From IMG/VR virus record IMGVR_UViG_3300042291_000291, positions 1 through 61,058 of that record: 61,058 nt of DNA; one strand, 5' to 3'. The notes under the pieces are model-generated. The model saw nothing but the letters and a program-made list of their open reading frames with translations, made no database searches and was not told the origin of the DNA. The stretch comes from a virus. Positions 10,567 to 20,888 of this stretch are shown here, in pieces (positions within the stretch are counted from its first letter, which is position 1; the number at the start of each line of letters is the position of its first letter). Position numbers and translations under genes: made by a program.

Positions 10567-13155
10567 TTAAAGTCTTTCTACTATGTATCCTCCTTTTTCT
10601 AATAGTCTTATTTCTTCATCATCTAATTCATCTTCCCAAGATTCAACATCACCACCTTTTTTAAATCCAGCCAAATCACTATAAAATTTTACACCACCAG
10701 GATCAGATATAAATTCTGAAGCTGTAGGTGTAAGAGCATTAGCTCCTAATTTTACATTATCCATAAGTGTTCCTCCAGAAGGATCATTTGGATTATAAAG
10801 ACTAGCCGCTCCATAGGCAGCACCAGCTGTACCCATTAAAGCAGCTGTTTTACCAAATTTTTCTGCAGCATTTTGTAAACCTGCACCTGTTGTAGACCAT
10901 TGAAATTGATTATTCATTAATTTCTGTTTATCAATAGGTACATATCTATTTGAGAAAGGTAGTCTTCTATTTAAACTTACTCCAGGATCTTGTATAGGAA
11001 CTTTAGATAAATCAGTACCAGCACTAGTTTGAATATTATGTGACTTGTTTAAGAAACCTTTGTTTTGTGAACCTAAACTTAAATTAGATCCGTCAACAGA
11101 ACCATTAATTCTAGCTGAATAAATGTCATCATTAACTTTATTTATCTTAGTTGTTAAAGGAACATCTGTATTTTTACCAACTAATCCTTTTGCTTTATTA
11201 TATAAGCTTTTAGGTTCAACAAGATTTCCATCTTTAATAGAACTTTTTATTACATTACCTAAAGGTTTAACAGCACCTTCTAATTTTTTACCATATCCAG
11301 GTAACCAATTTAAAGGACTTATTTTATTTAATGTTTTACTAAGAGGTGAATTAAAATAGGCTACATCAGCTATTGTAGCCATTGTTTTATTTTGAGGACC
11401 TACAAAATTTTTAATAAGTTCAGGAGAAAAACCTGCATTTAAATTACCTCCTCCTGTTCTTGGTGCACCAGGAACTTTTTTAGGTAGTTTAGGAAGTTTC
11501 ATGCCTGCTATAGGATTAACAATTTTATTTACAAATTGTTTGGTAGTTGGACTTCCTACACCAGCTAAAGCACCTGCAGCTAAAGGAGCAGCAATACTTT
11601 TAACGTAAGGCATATATGAGTTTGTTTCTTTAGCTTTTTTAGGAGCTTCTCCTAAATTTTTTGCCATACTACCAATCCATACTGCAGGATTAATGTAATC
11701 ATCAAAAAAATTATCTTTTTGTGAAACTCTAAATTTTGCATCTAATGATTCTGCTTCTTTTGCTAAATTATCTCTATAACTTTCACCTGGTAATCCTGTA
11801 AATGAATTATAATTAGGATTGTTATATCTTTTCTCATAATCACTTAAAGATTTAACTCTTTGAGCTTCACGGGCATCTGCTTCTTTTTTTTCTCTTGCTT
11901 TTATTTCACTTATAGATTCATTATATAGTTCTCCTCTCTCTATCATTTGCTCTGCTTCCATCATGTTAGCAGGAATTTTTCTTTTTGGTACTACTATTTT
12001 TTTAGAAAGTGCATCTAACCCTTTTTGTTTTATTGCTTTTTGTCTTTCTGCTTCTAATATTTTAGCATTAGCAATAGTAGGTGCTCCATTAGTTTTAGGA
12101 GTTGATGGTCCTACTAAACCACGATTAGGTCCTGAGTATACTGTTTTACCACCTTGAGCTTTAACTAGTTCATGTTGTACATAACCACCCGCTTTAAATC
12201 CTTTCATCATTGGTGCCACATCTTTATAATGTTTTGCAAAGTATTGAGCTTCTTCAGGTGTTCTAAATCTTATATCTTCTTTACTAGGTCTAGGATTTTC
12301 ATTATACTCTAATTCTTTACCACCTTTATCCTGAAGTAATGGTACGGCATATTCATCCATTGATGTCATATAATGAGTACCAACGCCTTCAGGATTTAAA
12401 CCTGTTTTAGGGTTAGGTGAAACCATCCTTTGAGCTGCAGGATTTCCAAATTCATTTTCAATAGCCATTCTTGCTTTCATCATTGCATTCATAGCATCTA
12501 CATTAACAGGTGTTTCCTCTGCTCTAGGACCCGCTGTATTTTGTGGACCACCTACTTGTGCTTCTGGTAATTCTTCTATTTCATATCCTGCATCTCTATA
12601 TGCTTGTATCTCTTCATCAGTAAGATCTTGGTCTTCATAATCAGCTTCTCCACCATCTTCTTCAGTAGGTAAATTAAAACCATAATTTAATTCATAGTGA
12701 CTTAATGGATTAGGATTAAGATTAATAGTACCAAGTTTAGAACCTCCTGTTTTAAACTCAGCATTAGGATCAAATATCTTACTCTTTTTATTTTGGAATA
12801 ACTTATTCTTAGCAAAGAGTTTATTAGTAGCAGACATACTCTTTGAGTATCTATGACTTTTAAGAGTACCACCTTTTCTACCAATTTGTGTTTCATCTAC
12901 ATAAGAGGCATCTTTAAAATTATAATTTTTTTCTGGTTCCATTAATACACCAGGACCTACATTAGGTTGAGCCCACACTGGAGCTTTAACATTATGCATA
13001 GTAATATCATTACCAGGTATTCTTACTGGTTTTCCTTGATTAGCAGGATTCCAATAACCCATAGGATCAACAGTTATATCTCTTGGCTTTGCCGGTGCTT
13101 TTGCTTTACCTAATTCTGATACAGCTTTAGATAATACTTTTTTATTAAATCCCAT
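10567..13155 (-). CDS. Large virion protein with glycine-rich hydrophobic segments (862 aa)
   Basis: The ATG at 13155 overlaps the stop of the 1762-aa tail gene by one base. The N-terminal 130 residues are basic. Residues about 165-200 are very acidic. Two Gly/Ala hydrophobic stretches (near residues 510-530, AAPLAAGALAGVG, and 790-810, ALMGTAGAAYGAAS) could insert in a membrane or line a channel. Gly-Gly motifs recur, and the protein ends EKGGYIVERL (Gly-Gly at 855-856, six residues from the end). First of the four cargo-like genes after the tail barrel, so an ejected internal protein is plausible. No family recognised beyond that. Confidence 0.72.
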   Translation of the reverse strand: MGFNKKVLSKAVSELGKAKAPAKPRDITVDPMGYWNPANQGKPVRIPGNDITMHNVKAPVWAQPNVGPGVLMEPEKNYNFKDASYVDETQIGRKGGTLKSHRYSKSMSATNKLFAKNKLFQNKKSKIFDPNAEFKTGGSKLGTINLNPNPLSHYELNYGFNLPTEEDGGEADYEDQDLTDEEIQAYRDAGYEIEELPEAQVGGPQNTAGPRAEETPVNVDAMNAMMKARMAIENEFGNPAAQRMVSPNPKTGLNPEGVGTHYMTSMDEYAVPLLQDKGGKELEYNENPRPSKEDIRFRTPEEAQYFAKHYKDVAPMMKGFKAGGYVQHELVKAQGGKTVYSGPNRGLVGPSTPKTNGAPTIANAKILEAERQKAIKQKGLDALSKKIVVPKRKIPANMMEAEQMIERGELYNESISEIKAREKKEADAREAQRVKSLSDYEKRYNNPNYNSFTGLPGESYRDNLAKEAESLDAKFRVSQKDNFFDDYINPAVWIGSMAKNLGEAPKKAKETNSYMPYVKSIAAPLAAGALAGVGSPTTKQFVNKIVNPIAGMKLPKLPKKVPGAPRTGGGNLNAGFSPELIKNFVGPQNKTMATIADVAYFNSPLSKTLNKISPLNWLPGYGKKLEGAVKPLGNVIKSSIKDGNLVEPKSLYNKAKGLVGKNTDVPLTTKINKVNDDIYSARINGSVDGSNLSLGSQNKGFLNKSHNIQTSAGTDLSKVPIQDPGVSLNRRLPFSNRYVPIDKQKLMNNQFQWSTTGAGLQNAAEKFGKTAALMGTAGAAYGAASLYNPNDPSGGTLMDNVKLGANALTPTASEFISDPGGVKFYSDLAGFKKGGDVESWEDELDDEEIRLLEKGGYIVERL

Positions 13156-16100
13156 TATCTTAGTGATATTTGATTTTTACTATTACTTAATTTAATAATC
13201 ATATTAACATCCTGTGAATTAGTTCTACTCAAATATAAAAAATTTAAATAATTTCTGAATTTTTTTCTTTGTAATTCTGTTTTATTATAATTCAAATTTG
13301 TTGGAGTTAATGTTTTAATATAACCATTAGACTGTGTTACCCATATTGATTCTTGATCATAATTTCCTGCCAATACTGTAGTATTAGGAACTAATGGTCC
13401 TGTTGGAGGATAATTAGATCCAATTGGAAACTCACCTCTATTTCTTGTTATATCCCAGAATTGATTAAATCTATATTTATTTTCTTCTTTAGAGAATAGT
13501 ATATCTATAGATGTAGGATTAATAATTGGATATGTATTAGCTAGAGTAATATTATTCTTAGGAAAGATATTAAGATTTAAATATCCTGATACTTGCTCTG
13601 AATTAAATATTACTGCTTTATCAAAATTATAATCCAACACATGGAATTGATCTACACAGTTATTAGAATGATTCTTATAACATTCAAGTATATACTCTAT
13701 AGATTTTAGAGTGGTAACTGTTTGTCCCGTAATAAGAGGTATTTCAACTTCAAATGGATGTTGGACTCCGTAGAAATTACAGTAACTATTACATACTGCA
13801 TTATGTTTCCATACCTTACCTCCTTTAGTTGTTGCAAAATATTGTCTTGCAGGTAATACAAAGTCTGGATGCCAGTCATGAAAAGATATCCAAAATTCAT
13901 TTTTAGGGTCAAAACTTGTAGTCCATGAAGCACTTTCAAATACAAGTGGATTACCTAATTCTACTTTTGCTGAATTATTTACTAAGAAATAATCACCATA
14001 AGAAACATATACTACTTTACCTATATATTCAGGTTTTAGTTTATAATCTTTTTTACAGAAATATATGACACCATTATAGTTATCATATACTGCTTGAGTA
14101 CCAATACCTGCTACAGGATTATCTGTATGTGGGTATTCTGGAAAATCTTCAGTAAGTTTATATGGTAAGAATAAACTAAACCACCATTTCATACCTGCTT
14201 GAGATATTTCTTTTAAACCTTGAGAAAATGAAAATACTCTACCTTGATTTTGAGACATATAATACATTCCTGCTGGAGTTGCAATAACACCAAATTTATT
14301 TTGAGAAGAACCATACTCATACTCTACATCAGATATAGTAACATTTTGAGGAGGGTTAGCAAATAAACCACCATCACCTATAGTAAGTTTAGTACCTAAC
14401 TCAGTTGTAAGAGTATCTACACCTTGATACATTAATGGACTAGCGTTATTAAATGTAATAAACATACCAGTCTTAGCATAAGGTTTTATACTAGTAATTC
14501 TATTTTTAAATTCTTTATAGTTATTAACTAGGTATACAAACCATGAATCTTTTGAGGATCCATTTTGTTGTGGTAGTGAGTATACTACTCTATCAGGATA
14601 ATATGTATAACATAACTGAGATACATTAGGGTTATAATATCTTGATTGAAGATTACCTTGTGAAAAATATTGAGTAAATACTTTAGATATACTTAATGAA
14701 TAGTCATATGCATAATAGTTACCCTGTGTTATTGTATTAGGGTCTATATTAAACATTTCTGGTAAATTGGTATATGTATTTACATCATAATTTTTTTGCC
14801 AAGTTTCTAAACCAGGTTGTCTAAAATCTACTAATACATCTGACTCAACAAAGAAATCTCTTACTGAAGAATTAGCTAAATAAAAATATGAATCTTTAGC
14901 ACCAAAGATTCCAGGATATTTATCCGGAGAACCTGTTGGTTGATCTTGATTATAATCATATTTACGTGAGTCATTTACATAATAATCTAAATTATAAAAA
15001 CCTGTTGGTAAAAGTCCTGTTCCAGGAGGTGGATCAAGTAAATCTGCAATTGAACCTGGTGTAAGATCACCTACATCATATTCTGCACTATTAGCCCAAA
15101 ACCTTGGTTCAGCAATCATATGTTTTAAAATATAATTATATTCATAACCATCAGGTTGTCCATATAACCAGTCATAGAAAAAGAACATGTTATTCTTTTC
15201 AGTATATCTATTTACATAAACATCTCCTCCAAATAATACTGGGGTTTGAGTTATTACTTCTAAAGTAACTAATTTAGCTGCAGTACCATAAGGAGTACTA
15301 ATAGTACACCAGAAACTACTAAATAATACTGGTATGTTTTGATTATTATAATTTAATTTTTGTTCTGCTGGTGTAATAGGTATTTGTTTAAGTGAATCAA
15401 GTTGACCATATTGATTTTTTAATCTAACTTTTATACCAACATAATGACTTGCAATATTAAGATTAAATTCATTAGTTTTACCTGATGTCATATTAACTGG
15501 TAAACCAATATTTGCTTGTATAGCAGTACCTAATGTTACAAGTGATACATCAGCTAATCCTGTAGGAGAAGAAGGATCTGTAATAAAATCAGGTCCAAAA
15601 TTTTGATTTAAGTTATTAGTAGTTCTTAAAGTAACAGTTGTCTGTCTTTGAAGATTATTAATTATATAACTGATTCCACTAAAAGGTTTAATACTTTGAA
15701 TATTATTTTTTAAATATAAACTATCCTCAATATTAAATCTTTGTCTATTACCTGCAATTGGTGCAGCAAAACTACTATAATAACCTTCTGCAATAGCTTG
15801 TAATGCATATTGTCTATATGGTATTAATGCATATATTAATCTAATTGTTGTATTTGCTCCTTCTGAAAAATAGAAAAATGATTGTTGAATAAAATTAGCA
15901 ATACCAAAAGGACCTGCGTATTTATATTTAGGTATATCTTTTGTATAACTTTTACCATTAATACTAATTGCTCCAGCAGTAGCAGCAACCCCAGCAGCAA
16001 CTTGATATGGAATATTAAAAAGTTGATAAATTGGATCACCAATTGGATTAACTGAATCAAGTAAAAATCCACCTGATGTTAAGTAAGCTGAGACTGCAAC

Positions 16101-18443
16101 ATCATTAGCAGTTTTTATTGGTTGAAAAATACCTGCAGCTGTACGTGATACAGCTCCAACAATATCTCCACCACCAGTAGCTGGAGTACTTGTATTTTCA
16201 TTAATTGTCCATTTACCTCCTTGTTGTAATGCAACTTCAATAACACCGGCTAATATCCCTGCAGCTACAGCTATATCAGCTAACAGTTTAAATTTTGGAT
16301 GATTATTGGGTTCTTGAAAATACTGTATTGAAGTACCTCTTAAACTACCATATATTTTTAATTCAGTAACAGATAAATAAGGGTTTCTAAAATTAGTATC
16401 TGGTGAATGAAAAGTCATTAAATTAGTTGGTATTATTTGATCTACAATTTGATCATTGCTATTTGTCAATTTAATATATGGATCATTAACACCTGAAACA
16501 TTTCCACCTAATAAACTTGAAAGTGGTGTAATAGTATTAAAAGGATAATTAGGATATAAACCAATTCTGTTTCCAGCACTGTTACCTTTAATGTCATAGG
16601 TGCGCATGTTATTTACCATACCTTTAGCAATAATACTTCTATTACCTTCTCTAGATCCTCTTAGTATTTCATAACCTACTATTCCTGGTATATCATTACC
16701 ATCATTATCTTTTGGTAAAAATATATTACTAAAGTTTACACCCATTAATCTAATACCATTACCACCTTGAGAATAATGATTAGTTAAAAGTGAACCTTGA
16801 GTAATGTTATCAGGAAACTTATGGTGTCTTATTGGTTCAGCACATAAATCAAATTGAGGATCAGTTGTACCTGACCAACATTGTGATGATGAATTCCATA
16901 TATCATTTCTATTATCTGGATATTTTTCTGTTGATTCCCAGTATCCCATTCTACCTTGAGCTCTAATTATACCTCCATCAGGTAATGTTGTTACAGGAGG
17001 TAAGCCACCTAAAGTTGCTGTATTATATACTTCAAATACTCTATCAGTTGTATCTAAAACATCTATACCTGTTGCAGGATCTGTTTCAAAGGTTGCTCCG
17101 TATTGTGTTGGAGCACGTCCAGGAATATGATATGAGGAAGATTTATCTCCAGTACTATACACCCATCTGATAAAGAAAGCATATACCTCATCTCTTAAGT
17201 AACTTGTATTACTTCCTCCTTTTACATAATAATCTGCTGGATACTCTACTGATACCCATTGTGATCTTATTTGATTAGCTAAAGGTTGATAGTTAAAATC
17301 AAATTTAGATCTTGGTGCAATTCTTAATAAGTATGTATTAACTTCAGTAATCTGATCTGATGTTTCATACACCGGAGTTCTTAAAGGAAGAAATTCAATT
17401 GGAATAGTTATTAAATCATCTTTAATCTGATCTAAATGTACTACAGAAGTATTTGTAGAATATAAACCTATTCTTTTTGCTACTGCTCCTTGATTAATTA
17501 TTTGTACTACTACTAATTCAAATTCATCAAAATGTGTTGAGTCAGCTGTAATTAATATATCAATAGATCCTTGTACATCATTAACATTCCAAATTGGTTG
17601 AGTATTACTTGGTGAAAAATAATCTGTAACTCTTTGACCTTTAATAGTATACGCAAGAGTTGCAAAGTATGATCCATTTCTTAATACACCTCCACCAACA
17701 CCTGGTTCAACTTGAATAGTTGGCGTATCCATCAATCTTGCAAGTCTTAATGCTTCACAATTTAATGTTGTTAAATCTTCACATATAATACATCCTACAG
17801 GAATATAACCACCTGGAGCTGGAACTACTATACCGTTTTCATCTTTACATTCTTGATCCCATTGAACTCCTGGCCATTGAATATTTACACCTGATCCATT
17901 TGCATATGTATTATTACCAATCCATATATAATCAGAAGTTGGCCATAAAGCATCATCTCCAACATTTAAATATCTATCAGGATTATTACCATCAGCAAAA
18001 TATACAGACCATGAGCAATCTTCTTTCTCTCTTGATGCACCAGTAATTAAAAATTGTTTATCAAAATTTAAACATGTATCCTGTACAATAATTCTATATC
18101 TACAAGTATCTTCTTCAAATAATCCTATTTCATGTCCAGTAGCTGCACCAACTCCTGATAGTGGATGTGCTACAGTAAAAAGAATCCATTTATCACTATA
18201 TAAATGTATTGCACCTATAATATATTTTTTACCACTTAAAGTTGCACCAGCTTCAGCACAAAATATATTAGATGTTTCATTTGATAATGTACCAACATTA
18301 CCTTCTAATGTATTGTTAACTGCATTACGTGCATGAGTCCACATGCCCTCACTTACAAATGTAGGATCTGAATCTTTATTTAATCCCTTTATAAAGGTAT
18401 TTGTTTTATTTTGACCTGTATCTTGTATATTTTTCTTTGCCAT
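13155..18443 (-). CDS. Very large tail protein, muzzle/stabilization-like (1762 aa)
   Basis: The largest gene in the window. It is predominantly beta-rich, aromatic and Asn/Thr-rich, with N-terminal residues 1-60 running TKTNTFIKGLNKDSDPTF and EGMWTHARNAVNNTLEGN. This N-terminal pattern is familiar from the 'stabilization' proteins of crAss-like phages, which in the solved crAssvirus particle correspond to the tail-capping muzzle. A hydrophobic Gly/Ala segment lies near residues 690-800. It follows the ring/connector genes at 18.5-20.7 kb by only 12 bases and precedes the cargo genes by overlap, the expected position. The assignment is by size, order and N-terminal pattern; it has not been tested by a profile search. 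Confidence 0.7.
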   Translation of the reverse strand: MAKKNIQDTGQNKTNTFIKGLNKDSDPTFVSEGMWTHARNAVNNTLEGNVGTLSNETSNIFCAEAGATLSGKKYIIGAIHLYSDKWILFTVAHPLSGVGAATGHEIGLFEEDTCRYRIIVQDTCLNFDKQFLITGASREKEDCSWSVYFADGNNPDRYLNVGDDALWPTSDYIWIGNNTYANGSGVNIQWPGVQWDQECKDENGIVVPAPGGYIPVGCIICEDLTTLNCEALRLARLMDTPTIQVEPGVGGGVLRNGSYFATLAYTIKGQRVTDYFSPSNTQPIWNVNDVQGSIDILITADSTHFDEFELVVVQIINQGAVAKRIGLYSTNTSVVHLDQIKDDLITIPIEFLPLRTPVYETSDQITEVNTYLLRIAPRSKFDFNYQPLANQIRSQWVSVEYPADYYVKGGSNTSYLRDEVYAFFIRWVYSTGDKSSSYHIPGRAPTQYGATFETDPATGIDVLDTTDRVFEVYNTATLGGLPPVTTLPDGGIIRAQGRMGYWESTEKYPDNRNDIWNSSSQCWSGTTDPQFDLCAEPIRHHKFPDNITQGSLLTNHYSQGGNGIRLMGVNFSNIFLPKDNDGNDIPGIVGYEILRGSREGNRSIIAKGMVNNMRTYDIKGNSAGNRIGLYPNYPFNTITPLSSLLGGNVSGVNDPYIKLTNSNDQIVDQIIPTNLMTFHSPDTNFRNPYLSVTELKIYGSLRGTSIQYFQEPNNHPKFKLLADIAVAAGILAGVIEVALQQGGKWTINENTSTPATGGGDIVGAVSRTAAGIFQPIKTANDVAVSAYLTSGGFLLDSVNPIGDPIYQLFNIPYQVAAGVAATAGAISINGKSYTKDIPKYKYAGPFGIANFIQQSFFYFSEGANTTIRLIYALIPYRQYALQAIAEGYYSSFAAPIAGNRQRFNIEDSLYLKNNIQSIKPFSGISYIINNLQRQTTVTLRTTNNLNQNFGPDFITDPSSPTGLADVSLVTLGTAIQANIGLPVNMTSGKTNEFNLNIASHYVGIKVRLKNQYGQLDSLKQIPITPAEQKLNYNNQNIPVLFSSFWCTISTPYGTAAKLVTLEVITQTPVLFGGDVYVNRYTEKNNMFFFYDWLYGQPDGYEYNYILKHMIAEPRFWANSAEYDVGDLTPGSIADLLDPPPGTGLLPTGFYNLDYYVNDSRKYDYNQDQPTGSPDKYPGIFGAKDSYFYLANSSVRDFFVESDVLVDFRQPGLETWQKNYDVNTYTNLPEMFNIDPNTITQGNYYAYDYSLSISKVFTQYFSQGNLQSRYYNPNVSQLCYTYYPDRVVYSLPQQNGSSKDSWFVYLVNNYKEFKNRITSIKPYAKTGMFITFNNASPLMYQGVDTLTTELGTKLTIGDGGLFANPPQNVTISDVEYEYGSSQNKFGVIATPAGMYYMSQNQGRVFSFSQGLKEISQAGMKWWFSLFLPYKLTEDFPEYPHTDNPVAGIGTQAVYDNYNGVIYFCKKDYKLKPEYIGKVVYVSYGDYFLVNNSAKVELGNPLVFESASWTTSFDPKNEFWISFHDWHPDFVLPARQYFATTKGGKVWKHNAVCNSYCNFYGVQHPFEVEIPLITGQTVTTLKSIEYILECYKNHSNNCVDQFHVLDYNFDKAVIFNSEQVSGYLNLNIFPKNNITLANTYPIINPTSIDILFSKEENKYRFNQFWDITRNRGEFPIGSNYPPTGPLVPNTTVLAGNYDQESIWVTQSNGYIKTLTPTNLNYNKTELQRKKFRNYLNFLYLSRTNSQDVNMIIKLSNSKNQISLR

Positions 18444-18455
18444 AACATAATAATA

Positions 18456-19472
18456 TTATAATATCCGCATACTGTTATAGTTAAAACTTTTAAACATGTC
18501 ATAGTATTTAGAATATTGTGCTCTTCTATTAGCCATCCACAATCCTTTCATCTCTGCAAAGTTAGGTGTATTAACAATTGATAAAGCATAATTTCTTGCA
18601 GCTTTTAATCTTTGTTCTATAAGTTGTAATTTCTGTACTACATCTTCACCATTAAGATATAAGTTTTCAAATATTCTTTGCTTTACAGCATATTCATAAT
18701 ACTCATTAATCTCATCATGATCTGGAACTAATAAGTTACCATTATCATCTTCTAGTGTTCCTTGATAATTAATATATACTTTACCACAATCAAATGTAGT
18801 ATGTAAGAAACCATCTTTAATCCATGCTTCATTAGGTGCATTAAGATAAAGATTAGGGCAATCACATTCTATTTCTCTTGAAGATCTAAACCTCAAAGGA
18901 ATAAGTGATTCATATGTTCTTGTTTCTCCAGTAGGTAATACTTGAATTAATTCAAATGCTTCACCTTTACAGTTAGAAAATACTCTTGGTCTTACACAAG
19001 TATTACCAAATGGATTATTAGGATCATATTGTGGAACTAATATAGGAGTATTATTAAATGTAGTATCTGCACAAGCAATAGTATGATTACATGGATTAGC
19101 ATTACAAGTGCTACAATTAACTGTAGGAGGTGCACATATATCTATTGTACTTGGTACTTCAGTATAAGGTACTTCCATAGTAGTAGTACCTCCAGATTGA
19201 TAACCTACATTTTGTCTAAATGATCCACATATTGACCCAAAGTTCATAGTGTAAAAATCATCAGGTAATTTTATCTTATGATGTTCTACTTCTAATATAG
19301 CTTCTTTGGTCATATTGATTCTAAGACCTAAATCATATGTTACTCTTTTTGCAACTTTAATTAGTTGTTGAGGCTCAATTAAATTTTCAAGAGCATATGT
19401 ATTTAAGTCAATAGTAACATCTTCCAGTAACTGGTCAAAGGTACGAAACTTGAGAGTATAGTTAAAGTCCAT
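18456..19472 (-). CDS. Tail connector/ring protein (338 aa)
   Basis: The N-terminal 90 residues have the pattern of head-tail adaptor proteins (P22 gp4-like/tail tubular): two long helices, then a strand with LPDDFYTMNFG. The central region carries Cys clusters (CAPPTVNCSTCNANPCNH) that could form disulfides or bind metal. The C-terminal third is helical (EYYEYAVKQRIFENLYLNGE). The start overlaps the stop of the next upstream gene by one base. With the 223-aa and 232-aa proteins nearby it probably forms stacked rings between portal and muzzle, as known for crAss-like virions. Confidence 0.65.
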   Translation of the reverse strand: MDFNYTLKFRTFDQLLEDVTIDLNTYALENLIEPQQLIKVAKRVTYDLGLRINMTKEAILEVEHHKIKLPDDFYTMNFGSICGSFRQNVGYQSGGTTTMEVPYTEVPSTIDICAPPTVNCSTCNANPCNHTIACADTTFNNTPILVPQYDPNNPFGNTCVRPRVFSNCKGEAFELIQVLPTGETRTYESLIPLRFRSSREIECDCPNLYLNAPNEAWIKDGFLHTTFDCGKVYINYQGTLEDDNGNLLVPDHDEINEYYEYAVKQRIFENLYLNGEDVVQKLQLIEQRLKAARNYALSIVNTPNFAEMKGLWMANRRAQYSKYYDMFKSFNYNSMRIL

Positions 19473-20143
19473 TATCTTAATGAGTTTTGACTATCATCAG
19501 GACCATTTGCAGGTACATTAATAGACATAGTTAATTCTTTTAATACATATTGTTCAATTTCACCAAATAAGTAATCTGGAAACATTAATTGATCATCATT
19601 TCTGAATCTACATTCTTGAGATGTATCACATGTAAATCCTGTAATAGTATCTTCAAACATACCTTCTACTTTAATTGCTTCCCATGGAACATTAGGCATA
19701 TATAAATAACCATCTAAATACCAGAAATATTTTCTAGTATTATATCTGAAACTATTTACTTTAGTCATAGAAGAATATGTACCTGGATCAGTTCTAAATA
19801 ATTCTACTGATGTATCTAATGAAGATACAGTACGTATAAGTGGTCCATTAAGTCCATCAAAAAACTTAGGTAGTCTTTCTTTAGTTCTTTTTATATAACA
19901 ACCAGAAGTAATACCAAAGCATCCTGCCTCTACTTTATCTACATCTATTAATTCAACAAATGTTAAAGTAGAAAATATTGAACTTATCTTCATTAACCTA
20001 TTCTGATTATCTTCTCTCTTTAAAAGAGATTTCCCATATTTTGAAATTGCAAAATATATTGTTCTATCAGTTAAGAATGGATCCTCCTTTACAGCTTTAA
20101 GTGCATTCCTAACTCTTGATATTGCTTCACCAATTGTTGTCAT
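19472..20143 (-). CDS. Tail connector/ring protein (223 aa)
   Basis: The layout resembles a P22 gp4-type adaptor: N-terminal helices (IGEAISRVRNALKAVKEDPFL), a central beta domain, and a C-terminal helix (LFGEIEQYVLKELTMSINVP). The start codon overlaps the stop of the IHF-like gene by four bases (ATGA), and the stop overlaps the next start by one, so three tail genes are translationally coupled. No catalytic residues are apparent. Ring or tail-tubular component is the best reading; an exact homologue cannot be named from sequence alone. Confidence 0.62.
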   Translation of the reverse strand: MTTIGEAISRVRNALKAVKEDPFLTDRTIYFAISKYGKSLLKREDNQNRLMKISSIFSTLTFVELIDVDKVEAGCFGITSGCYIKRTKERLPKFFDGLNGPLIRTVSSLDTSVELFRTDPGTYSSMTKVNSFRYNTRKYFWYLDGYLYMPNVPWEAIKVEGMFEDTITGFTCDTSQECRFRNDDQLMFPDYLFGEIEQYVLKELTMSINVPANGPDDSQNSLR

Positions 20144-20730
20144 ATATCAAATTCATTATATGTTTTTAACTTTTCTTTTTCAATACTTTTAACGTAATCC
20201 TTTTGCCTAGACTTAGTAAACATTTTACGTATTTTTTTCATTGGATCAACCTGTATATACATAGGCCAATTTTCTGAATATGTTTTAGCTACACTTCTTT
20301 TAAAGTTTCTACATCCTGCAAAGGCCCAACACTCTCTATTACTAAAAGTATACTTAGTAGCATTATTAGTATAAAAGATTTTAGCAAGTTTACCATCTGT
20401 ATCCCAATTTGTATTTGTTACTATTACTCCATATTTTGTTGACTTGCCAAAATCAATGTTTCTTCTAAACTTACTTGTTTGACATGTACCAATAAATATG
20501 TTACCTAAATTTTCTGGTAACTTTACACCATCCCTAGTTTCAATTACTGTTTCAAAAAATAAGTTATGGAATGTTGTACATATTTTATATAGGTCCTTAG
20601 TACTTACATCCTTATATTTAGGATACTTTTCTTTAAATGCTTTATAGAATTGTCTATTTAATACATGATATACATCTTGTCTAAATCTTTTACCTTTTAC
20701 ATCTGGTCCCTTAAATATTTTACTTTCCAT
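20140..20730 (-). CDS. IHF/HU-like virion-block protein (196 aa)
   Basis: Residues about 20-95 look like a diverged HU/IHF fold: two helices (DVYHVLNRQFYKAFKEKYPK, LYKICTTFHNLFFETVIETRDG), then VKLPENLGNIFIG, reminiscent of the HU beta-turn with its Gly-x-Gly. The C-terminal 60 residues are basic with Lys/Arg clusters. crAss-like phages are known to carry IHF-like genes beside tail genes, which fits. It opens a new transcription unit: a terminator (20820-20847) and a TATATTTG box (20785-20792) lie upstream. It could bind DNA or serve as a ring component built on the same fold. Confidence 0.55.
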   Translation of the reverse strand: MESKIFKGPDVKGKRFRQDVYHVLNRQFYKAFKEKYPKYKDVSTKDLYKICTTFHNLFFETVIETRDGVKLPENLGNIFIGTCQTSKFRRNIDFGKSTKYGVIVTNTNWDTDGKLAKIFYTNNATKYTFSNRECWAFAGCRNFKRSVAKTYSENWPMYIQVDPMKKIRKMFTKSRQKDYVKSIEKEKLKTYNEFDI

Positions 20731-20784
20731 ACCTTATACATTAATATACTAAATTTTTCAGACTTATAAAAATTACAAGTTAAA

Positions 20785-20792
20785 CAAATATA
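20785..20792 (-). promoter_or_regulatory. Putative -7 box TATATTTG for the tail transcription unit
   Basis: On the minus strand TATATTTG matches the Bacteroidota -7 consensus TAnnTTTG. It lies about 55 bases upstream of the ATG at 20730 and directly downstream of a strong terminator. No clear TTTG -33 element is present. Assignment by pattern and position only. Confidence 0.45.
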
Positions 20793-20819
20793 ATATATAT
20801 AACTGATATATAAAAAATA

Positions 20820-20847
20820 ACCCCGGTAATAAAATACATACCGGGGT
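20820..20847 (-). terminator. Rho-independent terminator
   Basis: Minus strand: nine-base perfect stem ACCCCGGTA / TACCGGGGT, ten-base loop, followed by TATTTTTTA. It ends the fibre unit (20.9-26.1 kb) before the tail unit starts. Confidence 0.85.
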
Positions 20848-20888
20848 CTCGTTGTTAGCCACAGAAACCAACAAACTGCGACATATTT

